Assembly (NCBI GenBank): GCA_018417955.1
Contig: JACTVC010000051.1
Span: 1 to 64,000 of the forward strand
Reading direction: 5' to 3'
Length of the DNA stretch: 64,000 nucleotides
Source: Laccaria trichodermophora
Taxonomy: Eukaryota > Basidiomycota > Agaricomycetes > Agaricales > Hydnangiaceae
The notes beneath the pieces are model-generated. The model was given only the letters and a program-made list of their open reading frames with translations, was not told where the DNA came from and ran no database searches. Both the position numbers and the translations under genes were made by a program. How positions within the stretch are numbered: the first letter of the stretch is position 1; every line of letters begins with the position of its first letter. Shown piece by piece: positions 1 through 11,787 of this stretch.

Positions 1-47
1 CCCATTCTACAGAAACACAGCCAAATTCAAGTCAGCTTAGCAAGATA

Positions 48-331
48 TACCAGAAAAAAACTATTGATCCACCTTAGCTTGCATCCCAACTGCATATACC
101 AGAAAACAAGTATAGGTCAGCCTTAGCCCCATTTTCTGCAAACAAAGTAGAAGGCCAACAAATACTTATATTTACCTGAAATACCAGTATAACAAAGCAA
201 AGTCTACCAGAAACTGCTAAGTGTAAGTCGACAACATACTCTATCTACCAGAAATAAAGTATGCTATGTACGGTGTGTTGCCTTGTCTACCAGAACTATT
301 GTAAGTCTGGTGTAACCCTGTTTACCAGAAA
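48..331. repeat. Degenerate TACCAGAAA repeat
   Basis: The short core TACCAGAAA, or a close variant, recurs at about 48, 97, 182, 205, 246, 288 and 323, with irregular spacing of roughly 20-85 bp and little conservation between copies. It lies just downstream of the minus-strand gene that follows, so on that strand it is a TTTCTGGTA series in the 3' region. The sequence shows the recurrence; no function is apparent. Confidence 0.5.
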
Positions 332-393
332 CAGAGAGTAAAGATGATACCACAGTAAAGATGTAAACAAGCTCCCCATCTGATGACAAACAC

Positions 394-2898
394 TCAGAAA
401 CCATGGCACTCACCAGGGTAATGTCTACGTAGCGGATTACCTTCTGAGAATCGGTCTGAGTCATCACCACTTTCCAAAGGCCCACGTCCCAACCTCTGAA
501 GGCCATAACCTGGCAAGCCTTCATGGCCTTGTCCATAGTACCCACCAAAGTCATATGGATGAGTGTATCCTCGATATTGAGGGCAGCCACCACGTCCTCT
601 TCCACCAAAGCCAGACCCACCCAAGCAAGATGGCCCATATTGTTGTGGGTGTTGGCCATTATTTGCGAATTGAGCGGGAAGGCGGAGATGTTGGTTGTCC
701 CTCTGAACTGGATGGTGATAGTCTTCCATGAAGGCGTTGTGGTCCTCTTCATCGTACATGTTGACATCACTATAGTAATGGGGATGGGGAGGTCTGACCC
801 GAAAGCCCCCAGTGTGGTCTGAGCCAGCGTTGTCTTGGGCGGTCGGTCGCTGCAAAGTACCACGGGGATTCTGCACTGGCTCCGAGCCACTGTCAATATG
901 TTCAGGGCGTGTGTGCAGAGGCCTGGCATGTGCATTCATGGTTCGGGAGACCTCTGCGCCACTGTCGTCATGTGCGCTGACCTGACACTGGTATGCGACA
1001 CGGGGGTCTTGTGCCATCTGTTGGCAAGGACCTGGACCAGGAACCTCTGAGTGACTTTCATCGTGTTTAGCAAGAGGGTGGTATGTACCATGGTAATTGC
1101 CTGCTTGCGGATGGACCAAACCTGCTGCACCATATGACAATTCCTCGCGCGGTGCACTCGCTTAGCAGGAGGGGACGCTGTTGGGGAGTTCACCACAGGG
1201 CAAGTGTTGTTGGCCATTTCTTCATCAGAAGGGCCATCATCAACAGTGTATACCACTTTACCTCGAGGTTTGGGCTCGCGTGCGTGCGGTGGAAGTGGTT
1301 CTGCCACTTGGTGTGACGTTCCCTGGCAGGGAACAAGCTTTGTTGGAGGTACTGGAGGTCGAGAGTTCTTGACGCTATCGTCATCTGAAGGGGGGTCCTC
1401 CACATACAGCACTTTTGGTTGAGGTTTGGGCTCCTCACGTAACTTGTGTTTGGTTGTCTTCTTCTTTGTAACTTTCAACGTGTTTAGTGTTTAAAAGTCC
1501 GGTCCGGTCCAGTTTTTTGATGCCCAGGGGCATGGACCATAACCGTAACTGGTCTGCCTTTTCCCCAGAAGTCAAAAGACCAGACCGGACCACAAAAAGA
1601 CCGCAGACCGCGGTTTTTTGCGGTCTATAGACCGGTTTTGGTCTGCATCAGTTTTAACCGGTTTATGACCGGTCTTTAGGCCAATATTTTAAAATCATGA
1701 ATCGGTAAATTTATTAACATCTCTATTAGCTTCAAAACGAGCCCAAGAACGTTAAATTCCGTTAGGAATTGGTGTTTCTATGAAAATAAGTCTGGTACAT
1801 CTATTATTCCCAAAAGTAATTTACATTTTAATTCATATCTCTCTCGTTTTTTGACCAAATCGTACGTTCTTGGGTGCGTTTTAAAGGGTATTTAAGGGGC
1901 TACAAAATACCGGTCCAAACCGGTCAAGACCGGTTCATGTTAACCGGTTTTTTTGCGGTCTTTACATCTCAAAAATAAAAAGACTGAACCGCAGGTCCGG
2001 TCTTTTGCGGTCTTGGTCTGGTCTGGTTACGGTCTTTTTCCAGTCACGAGACCGGACTTCCAAACACTAAACGTGTTCTCTTTGATCACCTGACTGCATG
2101 CTCTTGCTCAAAGGAGAGGTGCCACATCCGGCCCACCGTCTTTTTGTCGCGCAGCATTGTGGACTTCGGGCAGACAATGTTTGACACGGGCCAAGACCTT
2201 CACCTCCCCAGACTCTGTAACTCCTGTGACGATGGGGATCTCCTGCCATGCTTCGCTCCCTTCATCCAGAGATTTATATTCTAAAGCCATTGTGTCAGAT
2301 GATTTTTTGTTATGTGAGTGAAACTTACCATCAGACCATGCCACAATACGCAGAGCCAAATCCTTCATCTCATCCTTGCTCATCAAGTATGTGAAGATGA
2401 GGTTGATTCCGTGCGAACTGATATCGTTGACGGACCAGCCTTTCGCGCCAGGGAATGGCTCCTTGCAGGGCCATTGCTCAAGGACCATTTCCACATCACG
2501 GCAATGGGTCAAAAAGTTTGCCCACACCAAAGAGCCTGATGCTATCTCTGGTCCTGCCCATTCCACTTCAACCCAGTGAGCCTCAAGCCAAACGATGGAA
2601 CAAAAGACAACATACCCATTTGGAACTTCAACAGCTGGGGGACACATCTTCTAGTGCGATCTCTTGTTATTTCTGTGGGGCGGCAATCCCAATAAAATGC
2701 AGGCACAGTGGTCAAAGGAAGGTTAAGGTCGGGGTCAACAGTGTTGGCTATAGCTTTCGTGGTCTTAGAAGATTTTGTCAAGGGTTTGGATGATTTTCTC
2801 AGGCCGCCTTGCATGGTAGGGGACTTTGGTATCGAGACTTCATTAACCTGCAGAAGGTTGGCCACCTCCTGACCCAGTAACTTGCCCAAGCAGGGCAT
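394..2898 (-). pseudogene. Broken uncharacterised gene with acidic/Lys-rich and Gly/Tyr-rich tail
   Basis: I do not recognise this family with certainty. Reading on the minus strand, the upstream part (about 2898-2108) is a globular, Trp-rich segment with EVEWAG and WSVNDISSHGIN. A short intron appears to end just before GTGATCAAAG. The downstream part (1478-936) begins Lys-rich, then is acidic and Pro-rich (PPSDDDS, DDGPSDEE). From about 1145 the sensible frame shifts by one and continues to 394 as a His/Gly/Tyr-rich tail (SGFGGRGRGG). A 585-bp MITE lies between the two parts at 1485-2069. The MITE and the frameshift near 1145 mean no uninterrupted product is visible. The acidic then low-complexity C-terminus resembles large multicopy Agaricomycete families, but that is only an impression. 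Confidence 0.5.
1485..2069. mobile_element. Non-autonomous hAT-type MITE with 8-bp target duplication
   Basis: The 585-bp element starts TAGTGTTTAAAAGTCCGGTC and ends with the imperfect reverse complement. It is flanked by the identical 8-mer AACGTGTT at 1477-1484 and 2070-2077. An 8-bp duplication plus TIRs starting TAGTG is the signature of the hAT superfamily. There is no transposase ORF. The interior is crowded with GACCGG/CCGGTC and GACCGCAAAA-like motifs in both orientations, as expected of subterminal transposase-binding repeats. It interrupts the gene at 394-2898. Confidence 0.85.
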
Positions 2899-2944
2899 TC
2901 AGTAGATGCACTATGGAACCATAACAATAGAAATTGGATTTTGT

Positions 2945-3420
2945 CCCAATGGCTCATAGGGCTACCCAAATGGTGCCAACGCTGATGCATGCTATGGTAC
3001 AATGGGTGGGCCCGATGGCATACTGACAGTTAAGGTTGAATGTTGGGCCCAATGTTTAAGCCAAATAAATCACTGCAGACACACCATTTGGCCCAATTAT
3101 GGTAGTAATAAGTAGGTTATTGGCCTAAGGGTAATGGTTGGGCCCAACACTGAAGGAATGTAATGGGCATATGTTTGGCCCAATCACGCATGAATACGTT
3201 ATGGGCTAAAGTTGTGGCCAACATAATTTCTGTGCCTAATGGCATAAGTTGGGCCCAATCGCGCATGAATACATTATGGGCTAAAGGTGTGGGCCAACAT
3301 AATTTCTGTGCCTAATGGCATAAGTTGGGCCCAACAGCTCACAAGGTAGCTTAAGGTGCCTATGTTGGGCCATCCTCTGTACAAGTCTATGGTTCATTGT
3401 TGGGCCCAATGTGTGGCCCA
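2945..3420. repeat. GGGCCC-type minisatellite with a 75-bp tandem duplication
   Basis: The motif TTGGGCCCAA and its derivatives (GGGCCCAAT, TTGGCCCAAT) recur through this non-coding stretch. The best tandem pair is 3179-3253 and 3254-3329, a 75/76-bp unit differing at a few bases. The core is palindromic, so both strands look alike. No gene is supported here. Confidence 0.7.
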
Positions 3421-3482
3421 GCAATTTTCCGGATATTGCGGTCTGGAGAAAATTTGCGGAGTTCCCGGATATTTTCCGGATA

Positions 3483-3630
3483 TTGCGCTCAGCAGTAAAT
3501 TCTCGGGATTCCCGGATATTGCATTTCCGGAATTTGGCTTGAATTTGCGTGGGAATCTGGATCTTGCGCTCGACAGTAAATTCTCGGGATTCCCGGATAT
3601 TGCATTCCCGGAATTTGGCTTGAATTTGCG
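3483..3630. repeat. 81-bp-period tandem repeat rich in TTCCGGA/TCCCGGA
   Basis: Copies at 3483-3549 and 3564-3630 are 67 bp each and nearly identical. They are separated by a diverged spacer and preceded by partial units from about 3428. Short open frames on both strands here follow the repeat and are not considered genes. Confidence 0.7.
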
Positions 3631-3729
3631 ACACAGTAGAGGTTAGGCAGACGGAAATCAAAAAGATTCTACGAGAAAGAAGGACATATTGCCGTATTTC
3701 AAAAGATTTGAAATGAGAGAATCACAATT

Positions 3730-3806
3730 CACCATGTGAGAATTGAACCCCAGTACTGGCTGTATGGCAGCTGCCATCATATGTGTTTAACCACTCAGTC
3801 ATGGTG
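3730..3806 (-). repeat. tRNA-like relic (possible SINE head)
   Basis: On the minus strand this 77-bp segment has 7-bp complementary ends (CACCATG/CATGGTG), an A-box-like TGACTGAGTGG and a B-box-like GGTTCAATTC. The D-arm and anticodon arm do not pair well: the middle is a short palindrome around ATGGCAGCTGCCAT, and only part of the T-stem pairs. It therefore looks like a degenerate tRNA or a tRNA-derived SINE head. It resembles Ser/Leu-type A boxes, but no isotype is assigned. Confidence 0.4.
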
Positions 3807-4025
3807 ACGTCAACAGATGAAAGGATTTCCCATACACCTACGTCACCTGGACACCTGGGAAACCCAGCATGAAAATCGAATGTAAACACAGTCCAGCTCA
3901 TATGCCTGTTTCTTTCCAGGAAGTCCCGACGTTCGGAAGACCCGAATGGGGATCTTGTCCGGCCTTTGTCTCATTCAGGGTATAATTCTGCCCTGAAAAT
4001 ATGGTCCGACATCAGATAACAATAT

Positions 4026-5486
4026 GTGATCGAACATGTGGTTGGCACGAGGCATACAGGATTTAAAAAAACTTACTTTTTCATCTTTCAAAAAACATCC
4101 ATGGTGGAGTTTGCGTCTGCACTCCAGGCTCTGACCGACAACGTCGGGTTTTATATGTCCGCACGTCTTTGCTACATCCTCCTTCACAAAGGCGGAAACG
4201 ACTGTCCTCCAAAGGAATTCTCCCACAATTTGGTCATGGATTGCGAACAGTTAATCACCATTGTCGCGGAAGCTTGGAGATCCGATCCTATTCAAGTGGA
4301 GTGGGATATTGAGGAGTACATCAGAGACATCAGGGCACGACCTACAGGTGTTTTCTTTTTATGCCCAACTATTGTCCATGTATTGACGAAGGTATCAGGG
4401 ATGGTTATGCTAATGGAAGATGCATTAATGCGGAGGTATCCGCCTGCTTTTCCTCCTGATAGTGAAGTTGTTGAAGACAGGCCTGTTACGGTTCGGGATG
4501 TCCGGGGAAAGCACCTTGCTTGGTATTTACCAGGAGCGATGTCGGATGCACTTCAGGCAAGTGAGACCATTCATTACAATGTCCATGGATTAACATTGTT
4601 TCTGGTCAGAATCGTGTTTTGTTTGCACTCGAGAACCTCCAGCCTTACTTTACCTCATCACCCCCGGCCTCGGGAAAGTCCTGGAGAAACAACAAAGCCT
4701 ATTTCTGGGATTCACAGTCAATCGGATTCCCCCCCAGCATTGTAAATCTCTCACCCTTGTGGACACCTATGGGACATGAAGTACATTCATTCTTGCCATT
4801 ACATTTCCATCCTGATTTTTGATTAGTACGATGGTACCTCCCTTGGAGCTTCTGCACCTTTAAAGAATGGCTCGAAAGGAGCGAAACGGTTCCTGCATGA
4901 CATTTTGGACTTTCAGGCCCTTATTGGTGGAGTTATCTCCATTTTGCACCCAGCCCAATACTCCATCATCCGTGGTGCCCTTATTAGGGCAGGGCATCCC
5001 CATCTCAGGATTTCACCTGGGGAAACGATAGAAGATTGGACGTTGTATCAGGAAATATTGGGCATTTGGGCCAGCGGGTTTACAGGCCTGCCAGTAATCA
5101 GTCAATGAGAGACTCCTTTCCACCGTGACGGACGGTCTCCCTGCAATATGTTTGATGTACTCGCAATGTTTGGGAGAACAGCAGATCCAGACATTCGGGC
5201 GGAGCTCCCTGGAATTGGCATTCGATTTCATTATAACCCAGGTACCATACTTGCGGTTCTCTCCAAGCCAATTAGACATGGTGTTTCAGTTTCTAAAGAA
5301 GAGAGATGTTGCTTCGCCTTCTTTGTCCGGGAACGTATATTGCATCAGTTGGGCAATCGGCAACTGGAGGTATGGATGGAAGATGAACTGTTCACCGAAT
5401 GGTTGGCGTTGGATGAATTTCAGAAGGTGAAACAACTTATAAATATTGAACAGGGAGAACTGTGGGAGCCCGTTGGCGTTATCTAA
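4026..5486 (+). pseudogene. TET/JBP-like 2OG-Fe(II) dioxygenase gene, interrupted
   Basis: The product would be a double-stranded beta-helix dioxygenase; TET/JBP proteins oxidise methylated bases in DNA and are greatly expanded in Agaricomycetes beside KDZ transposons. In one frame I see an N-terminal region (VTVRDVRGKHLAWYLPGA), a middle segment (4905-5108), then PFHRDG with the HxD iron ligands at 5121-5129, the distal His in PIRHGVS at 5277-5279 and the 2OG-binding Arg in FAFFVRER at 5328-5330. Between 4610 and 4880 the protein-like frame changes (SWRNNKAYFW lies in another frame), by introns or frameshifts. An in-frame TGA at 5106-5108 sits five codons before the HxD motif, so the gene is probably dead. 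The triad is seen; family membership is inferred from motif order and neighbourhood. A different 2OG oxygenase class is possible. Confidence 0.65.
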
Positions 5487-5734
5487 CATGTACCTACAGA
5501 GATGTATGACGTGGAACAATGTCCAGAGAATATTCCCCCGAAAGCAGACATCATTAATATGGTGCATTCTGTAAACTACATGGAGATTAATTGGTCCACT
5601 GCATGTGCAAAATCATCTGTGGAAACCTTTCCGATATCAAGACCCTGGAGTACTTTCTCCAGCTGATCCAACGAAGGCGGCAGCGGAACATCCGACGTTG
5701 TTGCGGACTAATCAGCGAGAACTCCGGGATTGCC

Positions 5735-6678
5735 TTAATATGCGGCCGTCTCTGACGTCTGGGGATTGGCCTTACGACACGAGAGTTCGGTGATGTTCCA
5801 GGATCGGATGTGGGACCCCCCTTCCCCTTCCAAAGCAGTGAGATCTTCCTCTTCCTTCCTCATTTTCTCCATGAGTTTTTCCAGTGTCCAGGATTCCCAT
5901 TCTCCCCGATATTCCTTCTCCATCCCTGAGATTGCAACCGCCGATTCCTCCAACATCACCTCCAGCTCTTCTGCCTTATAAAAGAGCCTCTCAATTTCAC
6001 GGTCTAAAATCTCACTGCCACGAAGAAGGGAATCCGAACGTCTTCTAGCCGCGCAAGGACCATCTCGTCAGTTGGAAGCAGGACAAAATATTCTTGCAGG
6101 GATTTGTAAATGTGACTCAGCTTTCCATGGGATAACGTTAGTACAGCAAATGGTATCCAGAACAGATCTCATACCATCGTGCTGTGACAAATGAGAGCCC
6201 ATTTCCGAAAATCGATGAGCTTTGGCAGGTTCGCTGCAACTTTGACGATATTCTCTGAGTTCCACCAATCGTTTATATAGATAGGGACGAATCTGTCAGG
6301 GGCGGTGGTCGGACAGTGATAGCTGCTGTGAACTGGACCCCGGCCTTTGACTGCCTTGACAAGGAACACTGGAAGATCAAACTGAAAACCCTTAATTGCC
6401 TCTGTGCCATAGATTTCCATGAATTCCTCCTGAGTTATTTTACGAAATCAAATCGCCGAAATCAAACACCAGGTACGTACGACTTCCTGCTGGAAAAGGT
6501 CAACCCATGCCTTTTCTTCGACAGCCGTGATGTTATCACAAGTGTTCAATACCCGATTGGCATCCTGCCACCGTGAGCTCATCATATAGATGAAGTCTTG
6601 CATGGGAATGGTTTCCTCACATGCTTGTACTTGCTCTGGAGTGAACATCATGATTAAGAGATAAGAGCATCGGAACAA
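5735..6678 (-). pseudogene. Unrecognised KDZ-cassette gene, fragmented
   Basis: Minus-strand segments run 6678-6448 (with MFTPEQVQACEETIPMQDFI), 6420-6169 (IYINDWWNSENIVKVAANLP) and 5959-5735 (a charged, helix-prone EKLMEKMRKEEEDL segment). They look like successive exons or frames of one gene but I do not recognise a family. It sits convergent to the TET/JBP-like gene and on the strand of the KDZ transposase. Frame changes without clear splice sites suggest decay. Confidence 0.35.
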
Positions 6679-6991
6679 TCATTTCAAGGACTTATATACA
6701 AGCATAAACAATACAGATCTAGAATGCTCCAGATCGTTGGAAGTCCATTAGAGCCTGGATCTGAAATCCCCGCCACATTGTGGACTGTCTCCGGGCATAA
6801 CATTCCTTCCCCGGCGTTGTAGCTATAGAGAGTTGGTCCCAGTCCTTTGCGCGGTTTTCGAAAAATAGCATCGTCCAGCGCATTTCCTGCAGAATCAATT
6901 TATGCTCCTCCTACCAGCGTTCGTACCTTGCCTTTGCTCTCAGGTAGTTTACCCAATACACTACATTGGATATCGTTATCTCGGAACCATA

Positions 6992-9900
6992 TTACAGTCG
7001 ACGATACTCACGTTCTTCCATGTGAAAGTCCTCTGTAGAATCTCCATGAATATTGAGACCCCAAAACCAGGGAGTGTTCTTGTTCCGGTGACCTGGCATA
7101 TTGGATTGTGAGATGTTTGGGAGTGTATGCATATCATTTTTCTCAATAGGGCGAAATTTCGCAAGGATATCAGGAGGTGTGTTGAGCCTTGCGAGAGCCC
7201 ACCGGGCATTGGAGTATACCTGAAGATGATGGGCTAAGTTTCGATCAACAGCATTCACCTGGTCATAGGACTTTGTCTTTCCCTTCTTGCCTTTCTGCAC
7301 GTTTATTTGTTTTCGGTATATGAAGGACTTGTGACCAATTTCAAGACGAATTGCAGCCAGAGTATCGTTTGCCTGGGCAACCCGTAAGTCCAATTCCTTT
7401 AAATGGGCAACCTCCATCCCTCCAGGAAGTTTGTCAAAGGACGATGGCAGAACGACATCCATGTTCTCCAGCAATGTTTTATCCGAGCCTGGTGGGTTGG
7501 CCTCGAGAAGTTCCATATCATCCTCATGTTCAAACTGATCTTCCGGGGGCAGGTTCAGCACGAATGCGTTGAGAAAGTCCATTTCAGGAAAGAGTTCCCC
7601 TGCTTGCTGATGAAAGGAATCCAACCGCTTGATGAATTTCTGTCGACATTTTACCAGTTCAATTTTATCATCCTTTGTTGGTTTACAGCCCCGCATCCGG
7701 ACAAACCGACTCAGCACCAACTGGGTCTCCTGAATTTTCATACCACTGCTTATCCAAACAGTAATTCCAATGGCATTCCTGACATTCATCTCTTTTGCCA
7801 TAAGGTCAGCTTGAACATCCTTTTGCGTCGGCACTATAGGTTTTGTGAACTTCAAATCCATATATCTATATTCAGGCTAACACAAACCTTTTGGCACTTG
7901 CGCTTCAAAAATATCCATTGCGGAAGGGTCCGCAATTCTATCTATTTGCGCCTCTGCCGCCTGCAAATCCCACTCCGCCACCTGTTCCAAGCTGGCAGTG
8001 TCCGACAATTTATGAAGCTCGGCATCAGCTTCTGCTAGCCTGGAAACTGTGTGTTTCCACCGCCGACACAAGGAGCGGACTATTAATGTGTCAATGGTGG
8101 TGGAATGATTCGAAGCCTGAAGCCTACCCATGTTAACAAGCTTCTTCCAATTATTGTCCCCCATGTGCGCATTGAGTACTTCCGTTCGATGAGCAAGTGT
8201 CATTGTCCAGGATATCCGTCCGATATGATTGAGACCGGACCACAATGTTTCCAGAATTTCGCCATCTGATTGTCCCGCACCTTCAATGAATGTAGGGGAA
8301 AACTGGGCCAAACATATGAGCTGGTGCCCATGAAGATGGAATAACCCAATGCCAGGAATTATGATGAGTCCAGGATGAACCTCCAGGAAGGGGGATTCTT
8401 CCACCCTTTTGAAAAAGTTTATATGGTATTGGCAATTCACATCATATAGGACTATGCATTTGGGTGCTTCGGATGTCCCGGTATTTTTCATTGCTTCACA
8501 CAGGGCATAATCCATGTTCATCTGACTATGATCCACCAGTTAATACTGCTTGACAAAGTAAAATTATATCTCACCGTTCTCCTTTTTGGAAGTCAACAAC
8601 ACCACCTGGGCAATAGCATCCGTGGCGGAGGCATGCAGCCGCACCCAATCCCGTTGAATCACATCCTTTATGTATTTTCGTTTGATCGTTGACTGCATGA
8701 TGCTCATTACAAGTAGGAGCCTATGGAGTTATTCTCTTTAGTTGATGTTTCACTGAAGGGATAAAACTTACCTGTTTGATTTCCTTGGCCATCGCAAGAT
8801 GCTTGGCATATCTTTCTCGTTCAACCATATACCCCTCTCCGTTCTTTAGCCAGACATCAGCTTCCAGGTGACATTGTGCCTTATGGTTACAAGTGAAGTT
8901 CCCATCAAGGACAAACCCACGGGAATATGCCCAGGTCTCAGGGTCCTCCTTCCAATTCTTGGGAAGATTGACTCTGGGCTGCGGGCAAGCCACGCAAAAT
9001 AACCCAAGCTCACCAGTCATAGGCGGTCGATTTCGATGCCCGAAGCCAAACCATTTATATTCTTTCAGATTACGCCATTGTCGACTCACCCTCAGAAGCT
9101 CCCAATAGCGATCCTAAAAGGATGTCCTCAACATCAAATTGGTCAAAGCCCTTTCTGAAACTAACTTTCACCTGGTGCGGAAATGCCTTTGATGTCATCC
9201 TCCACAATTTTGAATAGTAATGGGTCCCGGAGGTTTTGCATTCTAGGTTCTCCAAAATATAATCATCAAGCACCGAAAATGTGAATGCTGTTTGGGGGTC
9301 CTTTGTAGTGGATGGAAAGAACCCCATTTGCAACAATTGGATGTGCGGCATTGGAGCACCGGAACACCCACAGATTGACATCAGAAGTTGGTGGATCCCA
9401 TTGCTGTGCACGTAGGTAAAAACATGCAGGCCATTAAGGTATGTCACAGGTGGATCAGGAATCTCGTTCTCATTGCACAAGCCCTCAGCATCATCATCTT
9501 CAAGATCGTTGATGTCATTGTCAAGTTCTTTGTCATCCAAGGGACTATCGTCCGGAACTTCCTGATTGGTCGAAAATGTACTGGGGAATTCGTTCTCAGA
9601 TGAGTCAAATGATTGTGCTGGACAAGGCTGACCGTTATGGCAAAGATGAATAACTGTTCCCACCTGCCACAACCATGAGGGAGAAAAGTAAGTACCAGTC
9701 CAAGTTTGCACTTGGTGGAAGGGGTGAAGCTGATGGTTAGCTCTGCAGCAATGCAAACATTGAATCGGTTCTCCCAGACAATCCAGGCATTTCCAGGTAC
9801 CCTCTCATAGATTGCAAGTTGCACAGAGCCTTCCAGCGGGTGGAGCTTCCCTTGCAAGAATCTCATCCAGATACATCATTCTACGACTCTCCCATTCTTG

Positions 9901-10314
9901 GAGATAGACATTAGTGGACTACAGGTCCCATATTAGACGAGTTCGCATGGTGAATGGTTATCTTACCTTTGTTCCAATATTTTCAGCATCCATGTACGTG
10001 ATTTCCCCAGTCATATCTGAGGTCGTTGTCAAGTCTTCTTGCCTTTCTGACAATGTCATATAATCCTTGTCCAGAGATTTTGGAACCGAATGAGATTCTT
10101 GGGTTAACGATGATGTTTTGGCAGGAAAGACTGTTTTGCCTTTAAGAAATCCCCTACGTCCCATAGCATACTCCATGTGTTTCAGCGATCCAATGACTTT
10201 GGTACGACGAGTGCTCATGATTGCGCTGGTTATGCTGCATAAAACAAAACTTTCTTCCGAATTTAAACCCTGATTAGAAGCCTCATGTGCAACCTCATGT
10301 TCAGACATCCACAT
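6992..10314 (-). pseudogene. KDZ transposase with Cys-cluster N-terminus, one nonsense codon
   Basis: This is the transposase of a Kyakuja-Dileera-Zisupton DNA transposon. Exon 1 runs 10314-9967; a 70-bp intron with GTAAGA..AG ends is at 9897-9966. The next exon starts WESRRMMYLDEIL and holds the cysteine cluster (CATC, CLDC, CLHC) followed by QTWTGTYFSPSWLWQVG. After another small intron comes RYWELLRVSRQW and the signature GELGLFCVACPQPRVNLP (8721-9110). The core at 7877-8536 contains YDVNCQYH, FHLHGHQ and GAGQSDGEILETLWS; the C-terminus at 6992-7861 is charged. An in-frame TGA at 9805-9807 interrupts the Cys cluster (CNL-stop-EGTWKCLDC). The adjacent dioxygenase gene fits the known KDZ-TET association. 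The transposon termini were not found. Confidence 0.85.
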
Positions 10315-10477
10315 GAGGGCATGTGTTCAAGAAACATGCATAACTAATGTAAGATATGTTATCAATAGTTATTTTTAGCCTGGATTTCGACAGCTGGATT
10401 GCTATTTATGGTGTCAAAATGGCCATATATGGAAATCCCACTCTGTTTGGCAGCCAGTCTTTCTGCTAACAAGACTG

Positions 10478-11613
10478 TTGCCTTTGTCACTTTTCTCAAG
10501 TTATCCCCGAACTATTCAGTCATTTCGTGGCATGACCAATACTGTTGAAACTCCTGCCAATCTGCCCAATGAGCCTGAAACGGCTGAATACGTGCCCCCC
10601 CCCCCTATATCTGGCAGCCGTGGCAGGTTGAAATCCTCGAAAAGTATTTACCTTCCTACAAGATGACAAAATCCGTCAGGGGACGGACCACCATTTTGCA
10701 AAAGGTGTTGACAAAATTTAAATCGAGAATTACGGTCGAAGATAATGACCTGGGCAATCTTCGGAAGATATGTAACTGTTTCCGTCATTTCCTTTCTCGT
10801 CTGATTTTGCCCAACAGGCAATGCAAAAATGGTTGAGCACAAAGTGCCGGATTCGAAAGCCTAAGGAATTCAAGATTTGGAGCATGAATTGGAACTTCTG
10901 GACAGTTGGGGCTGTGTTGAAGAAGACCGAAATTAAAAAGGCTCAAAAGATTCTGGCACAAGATGGCCAAATTCAGTTCAGGACATTTCAAGTGGGCCTC
11001 AATTACATTCTGGAGAACATGGACGAAGCGGAGAAGGAAGAACTGAAGGACATTGCTGTCAAATGGAATACGGAGGGACCACCCGAAGAGGAGAAACAAA
11101 GGTTAGCATTCAGGCTATGACCCAACAACATTTTGACATCCGGACAATCAGGTTGGCGGAAAGTCAGCGATGAAGTTTTGTCAGACGTTCGCGGAAAAAG
11201 CTTGGAAGCAATTTGGTGGAAGGGTATATATCTTCTGGGGTTCCTGCGACACCAGCGGATCTTTAACTGCATCAAAGTTCGATTTCAACGCGGAGTTTGG
11301 ACGGGGTATCAGCTATCGTGATGTTATTCCAGAAGCCCCTATAACCGATCTCACCTGGGGGAAATATCTCCAGCAGTGTTATGATGGACAGCAAAAGCCT
11401 GGAGAAAATGAAGTACATCTCGTTGGGTCCCATGGTGCTCTCATGGAGTTACCCACCAATGATATTCGAGAGCCTATATTGCCTGAAGAGTCTGAGTGGC
11501 CTTCAGAACTAGCTTCTCAAGCAAAGATTACTTGGCTGAAAAAGCTCGTTCGTTCCTTTTTGGGTATTCATTATGGTAAGCTTATAGCCCACTTCCTGAG
11601 CCTGTTGAACTAA
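10478..11613 (+). pseudogene. Uncharacterised Agaricomycete gene cut by the foldback element
   Basis: Segments 10478-10666, 10821-11120 and 11170-11613 read as pieces of one plus-strand protein. Landmarks are MTNTVETPANLPNEPETAEY near the start, IAVKWNTEGPPEEEKQR, and FCQTFAEKAWKQFGGRVYIF followed by FDFNAEFGRGISYRDV and LTWGKYLQQCY. That order reminds me of a large multicopy Agaricomycete family of unknown function. The last segment ends at a plausible splice donor (TATGGTAAGC near 11574), and 45 bp on the foldback element begins, so the C-terminus is missing. Confidence 0.5.
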
Positions 11614-11787
11614 AATGAAACACTAGTGGCTACCACTTTATTTCTATAACCTAGACTTAAGCCTAGAGGGTCATTTCTATAACTTAGACATAAGCCTAGA
11701 GGCCATATCTATAATGCTTAGGATTTTTTGAAAGGCATTTCAAATGTAGGCCTGGGTATTTCATAGTGAATTTTCCATAGATACCCA

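Noticed and set aside
394..11613. A single gene family linking the 0.4-2.9 kb and 10.5-11.6 kb genes
   Set aside because: Both look like multicopy Agaricomycete genes, but I see no shared sequence, and they lie on opposite strands.
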